Positions 48,901 to 55,000 of a stretch of 64,000 nucleotides of DNA are shown here, one piece after another. The position numbers and the translations under genes were made by a program. This DNA comes from Metellina segmentata. Taxonomy: Eukaryota; Arthropoda; Arachnida; Araneae; Tetragnathidae. Where the stretch lies: assembly GCA_947359465.1 (NCBI GenBank), contig OX375877.1, positions 57,137,359 to 57,201,358 on the forward strand, in the 5' to 3' direction. Positions within the stretch are counted from its first letter, which is position 1; each line of letters begins with the position of its first letter. Below the pieces are notes generated by a model. The model was not told the DNA's origin. It did no database searches and saw nothing but the letters and a program-made list of their open reading frames with translations.

Positions 48901-51900
48901 TGAACACCCGTTCATTAGAAATCCTGTACTGAATTAGTTTTGGGACAACCTGTCCACATGGTAAACAGACATCGCCAGCCATTGGTTTCGAATTTATGTA
49001 AATACAGCTTACCTCAGCTTGTTGTTAATTGGAAACCAGGCATGCTAACTAATAAACTTAAAAAGTTTAATGCATGCGAAGTTTTAGTTTTATTCATGAA
49101 AAACAAAAGTGACGTTTTTTAGTAAAATGCACCCCGCATTGAAATTTAATTAGACGATAGGTTATTACTTTTAGATAGATTAATTCTAGTGTTTTGCATT
49201 CAAGGTTGTTTAAATGTAAAAAATCATACTTGCTGTGTATAGTATATTCATTAGGCTTTTTGAGTTTTGTTTACTTGTGTTCTTTTTTCGAATCGAAAGC
49301 AAAAGTGTTCCTATTTTTTAGAATTGAAAACAAAAATGTCAATTTTTAAATTAAAAGCAAAAGTGTTCTGTGCTCTGAAATGAAACCTAAAGTGCTTATT
49401 TTTTTAAATTGAAATCCAGTGTTAATTTTTAAATTGAATGCAAAAGTGTTCTGTGTTCTAAAATGAAACCGAAAGTGTTCATTTTTAAAAAACTGAAATC
49501 AAGAGTTATTTTTAAATTGAAAGCAAAAGTGTTCTGAAATTAAAACGAAAGTGTTTTTTTTAATTGAAATCAAAAGTGTCTTATTTATCAATTCTTATAT
49601 AGTGACAAAAGTACTCGTATTGCATTTATGTTTGTGATTATTTTATTTAGTGAAAGATATATGCTGTCGAAATCGAAGTAGCACTTTTATTGTTCGCTTT
49701 GCTAACAATAAAAGAGGAATTTAGTTCTGATTGTTTTGAAATATAATTATCGATCGATTTAATTTAAAGTGTTATTTCTTGACATGCTATTCGGAATTAT
49801 TTTGTATAAAGTGTTTGAAATGTGTCTTTAATTTAAGAACACGTTTGAAAAAAAAATTCTGAAAGTTTAGAATTACAGAGGTTTAAAGATTTTAAAGAAA
49901 TTTTCGTATTATTACACAGGCGCTAATTTTTTAGAAGAGTAATTGATTTAAGTCATTTCAGTATATATTATTTGTGTTATAAACTCTTTCGTATAAAAGT
50001 ATAAGATACATTAATTTTGTGAAACAATTGTAAAATTCGAACATTCCAAAACTGGCCTTCCTTGCCAAAGCGAAGAAGGAAGATTTGAGGATTTTGGCTG
50101 AAGAAATGGGTTTGGCCTTGGGCCAAGTTGTTATAATTATACAAATCACCGAACATATATCGAAGTCGCCTCAGTATAAAGAAGACATGGTGAAATCCCT
50201 GTTGTCCAACATTGTCGATGACAGAGAAGAGAAGAGGAAGGAAAGAGAGCCATAGAGCAGGCAGAACTGGATAAAGAAAGAAAATTTGAAATGGAGAAGT
50301 TGAGATTGAATCTTGAAGCTCAGAAGAATTGCATCGAAAACAGAATTTCACATACGACGCATGATGACATCCCGAAATATGAACTGAAGAAACTTATAAC
50401 AAGGTTTGATCCCAAAGAAGGGGATATTGCATATTATCCTGAATCTTTTCGAAAGGCAGTTAAAGTTACTGAAATTGCCAGAAACTAAATGGGTTGCCCA
50501 CCTGATTGGAGTATTACCCGCAGAAGTGACTGCGCTGAAAGCCAGAGAATCGGAGGAAGAATCGAAGAATTATCAGCACGTTAAAACCATGCTACTGAAA
50601 CGCTATAAGTTGAGTACTGAGATATTCCGCCAATTGTTCGCAACGTAGAGAAAATCTCTTGAAAGGACATATAGAGATTTTTACTTCGAGCTACGAGATT
50701 ACTTTGAAGGATGGTTGTAGGCGTTAAACATCAAGACATTTGAAGACTTGAAATCCCTCATTATAGCAGATCAAATTAAGAAGAAAACACCGGAGGACTT
50801 CAAAAATCATTTCATTCACGAATGGTCGAAGTGGAATTCACCCGACGATTTAGCAGATAAGCTCGATACTTATGAGAATTTGAGAACTACGTTGAAACGT
50901 GACATGCCATCAGTCAAGAAAAAGGGTTTTAATTCCAAAGGTGAAACTTCGAGACCTCCACCTTTTACGAAGAAGAGTACTTTTTATCCCAGAAATGATA
51001 AACACAGCTCTGATGTCCAAGAGAGCAGATCTGCTCGTATCTGCTATGGATGTGGTGAACCTGGTGTAATTAAATCTCGTTGTCCAAAATGCAGTCCATC
51101 TAACACGAACTCCCCACGAGTTGGAAATGTCCTCTTCCAATCCTGTTTAGCCAAGTCATCTCAATTAGCTTTATTGAATATTACAGTAAACAGACTCTTG
51201 GGTACTGCATGTGCCAATAGCGGAGCAAGCCATTGTATTGCTGGAGACCTTTTGTATCAAATTCTCAAACAAGAAGATGCAGACTTTCAGAAGACCCTAC
51301 TCACTATGACACTTGCTGACGGAGAAAAAAGTGAAGTTGAAGCATACACAACTTGTGTAAATATAGGCCTTGAAGGAAGAGTCGTCAAGACAAACTTGAT
51401 TGCATTTCCCCATACAAAAGCAAATAGTACACTCCTTGGTACAGATTTCCTTCAAGATGCTGGTGTCGTTCTTGACCTGAAGGGTCGCAAATGGTTCTTC
51501 AACGATTTTCCCCGTCGAAAATTTCATTTTGCTGAGGAAACAAATATGTGTGATATTAAGAGCACGTTAAATGCCGAATCAAATGCTTGTCAATTGAGAG
51601 AAGAAGAAGATCAACAGCTTTCAAGAGAAAAAAAACTCAACACCCTGTAGAAACAATATGAAAAAATCTTTGAACCAGGGGGAGAAGCTACTCCATGTGT
51701 CAAACACCACATCAATACCGGTGATCATCCTCCTGTATCTGTCCCTTCGAACAGATTGCCGCCTTCTAAGAAGTAAGTGTTGATGAAACAAATTGATGAC
51801 TTGTTGAAAAGGGATGTTGTTGAAGAGTGCGAGTCGCCCTATGCCGCACCTGTGGTTTTAGTCCCGAAGTCAAGTTGTTATAGACTTTACGTGGACTATC

Positions 51901-51923
51901 GGAAATTAAATGAAAGAACATTA

Positions 51924-52011
<88 letters not shown>

Positions 52012-55000
52012 ATTACCGAGAATGGATTATTTGTGGCGTGATGCCAAGACAAGCAAGTATATGTCTGCCATTGACTTAACATCTGGATATCCTCAAGTGG
52101 AAGTCAAACCAGCTGACAGGGATAAAACAGCGTTCGTCTGTTCTTTCGGCACTTACCGGTTCAGAAGAATGCCGTTTGGTTGCCTCCTGCAACGTTTCAA
52201 CGCCTGATGGACCGTTTCCGGAATGGACTTCCTTTAGTAAAAATACTGGTGTACCTAGATGACCTGATCGTGTTGTCACCCATATTCGAGCAGCACATTC
52301 AAGATCTAAAAAACGTTTTTGACCGGCTTGACAAATTTTGACTCAGTGCAAACCGAGAAACAAGTTCAGTCCTTTATTCAAACCTGTTCGTGGTATCGGA
52401 AGTTTATTCCTAGCTTCTCTGAAATTTCCAGACCACTCTCCAATTTGACAAAGAAAAGTGTTTCTTGGGAATGGGGTGCTGAACAACAGAAATCATTTGA
52501 AGAACTGACACAAAGCTTGACCTCCCAACCCATTCTGAAGCAAGCGGATGAAACTAAACCATTCCTTATGCGAACAGATGCAAGTAATTACGCTTTGGGT
52601 GCTGTCTTTCTGCAAAAGCATGAAAACCAAGAGCATCCTGTAGAATATGCAAGTAGGTTGCTGAGTTCTGCGGAACGGAATTACTCAACGACAGAGCGCG
52701 AGGCCCTTGCTGTCATCTGGGCACTTCAGAAATTTCGTGGGTACGTTGAAGGTGCCGAAGTGGTCATTTCGTCAGCCTCTCAAGTGGCTCATGAGTTTAA
52801 AGTCACCGTCAGGAAGACTGGCAAGGTGGGCTTTGCAGTTGCAAGAGTTCAATCTCAAGATGGAGTATATACCTGGAAAATGCAACTATTTGGCGGACAT
52901 GATGTCTAGACCAGTCTGCCAAACTGATGAAGCGCTCTGCGAAGTTTCCACTATTTCCGTAGACTTCCCTAAGAGGACACCCAAAGAAATCCGAGAGGAG
53001 CAATTAAAAGATGAAGAGCTCATGAAAATAATCATGTGCTTTGAAGATCCTGAAAAGGGAGTTGACTACTCGAATTGGACACAAAGAGGATATATTAAGA
53101 ATCAAAGCGTCTTGTTCATATATTCTCCTGCCTCAGAAGCTGAAGAAGCCCATTTGGTAGTACCCTCACATGAAAGTGTAGAGATTTTAAAGTTACATCA
53201 CGACGCTCCAAATGCTGGTCACTATGGAGCGGATGGAACGTTCAATAGAATAATAAAAAGATATTACTGGACTGGAATGCGTTCTTTCATAGCTGAATAT
53301 GTTACGAACGGTACTGAATGCGCCAGATTCAAGGCCAGTAATCAAAAACCTTGCAGACTACTGCAAACATCAATATACAGTCAACGTTTTGAAACTGTGG
53401 CAATAAATCTCTTTGGGCCGCTACCCGCAACTAAAGAGGGAAAAAGCTGGATTTTTATAATTGAAGATTGCACAACTATGTGGGTAAAATTATTTTCTCT
53501 CACTACAGACACAGCAAAGCAATGTGCCACTGTACTTGTGGAAGAGATTTTCCTTCGCTACGGGATTCTTTGGAGAATCATATGTGATAACGCAACTCAC
53601 AACGTCTACGCTGTCATGCAGCAACTGTGTTTCTTCTTGAACATTGATCAGAAGCTCACGCCAGTAAATCACCCACAGACGAATCCGATTGAAAGTAGGA
53701 ATCGTGATCTAAAGCCACGTTTAGCAATTCTTGTGGGACAGGATCACACATCCTGGGCTAAAAAACTTCCAATGATTCGATTTGTAATGAACAGTGTGCT
53801 AAGTGCGATACTACTGGTGAAACAGCTGCATTTCTTCAATTTGGTTGTGAGATGAGGACAATTGATAATGTAACAAATTATTTCAGTGCCATCGTTGACA
53901 ATGATAATTTTGTGCCGGAAATCACACCATATCTTAAAAGATTGGCTAACATCTCCAATGACATCCGAGAGAGAGTCGAAACCAAACAGGATCAGAGAAA
54001 GACCTACGCGGACCCAAAACGCCGTAAATCACCACAGTATGAACCTGGTGTTAAAGTGTGGATTACGTTACATCTTAAAATAAATGCTGATAAAGCAAAA
54101 ACAGCCAAGTTCATGCCAAAAAAGAGACGGACCGTACATCATCATCACCCAAAGGTCCCCAACATCATATGAAGTGGCCCACGTGGACAAGCCTCATGAA
54201 CCAATGGGACAGTATCATGTGTCCGCATTGAAGAAGTGTCCGGACGAAAATGCAGTGCCGGTGGCACCATTACGCAAACGAGGCAGACCTAAGGCCCTTG
54301 ATTCTAACCCTAAACCACCACCAACCCTCAGACGGAGCAAACGACCAAAAACTTCTGGTCCCTCAACGAGACGTCAAATCGGAATCACAGGGGGAGTGTA
54401 ACGGACTTAAAAGCTTTCCCACTCTCGTTCCCTGTAGCGCCCCTAGCGGAAAGCATTCCAATTAGTTAGTCTGATATGAACTGCCAAAGGAGTAGCATGT
54501 GCTGTGTCCGCAATTAATTCGGAACCCCTCTTTGTAAATATTTTTATTCTGTTTTTCTTTGTTTTATAAATGTAATTCGTGTTAATAACTTTTCAAATAA
54601 ATACTTTGGTTAAAGTCCTGTTTTCCTTCATGTATTTTTAGTAGTTATAACTATAAACACCCCTATCTCTTACAGTCTGTCAGTTTGAGTGCTTCAATAA
54701 ACGATACAGTGATGGCGCCAATAAGAAGAGAGTGATTCCCGTATCTGTAATGCGTGCAAACATCTAGATTTGAAGAGACCGCTAACATTTAAAAAGCTAC
54801 AAGATAACCTGGGACAGGATACAGTGCCATAAAGTGACGTATATTTTATAACTATAGTTTTTTCTGTAAATAAAGAGCGTATTCTGTGAAAGAGACGGTA
54901 TCCAACTATCGTTTGTTTCATTAGGAGACTTAAAACTCGCTCCAGAGCATTTAAAAAGTATATCTATTTTTAATAAAACCGCCCTTTTTTGTTTTCTATT

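Larger units (their letters stand above)
48542..54674 (+). mobile_element. Full-length but defective Ty3/Gypsy element, 6.1 kb
   Basis: Two direct LTRs of 278 bases (48542-48819 and 54397-54674) bracket gag, protease, RT, RNase H and integrase in Gypsy order. The putative primer-binding site TGGCGCCCTAACTTGCGG follows the 5' LTR and a CACAGGGGGAG purine tract precedes the 3' LTR. Hand comparison finds about 27 differences between the LTRs, so it is not recent. No target duplication is seen (AGAAT left, GTCTG right). Many lesions affect coding parts. It sits in the 9.6-kb intron of the protease gene, opposite to its direction. Confidence 0.92.
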
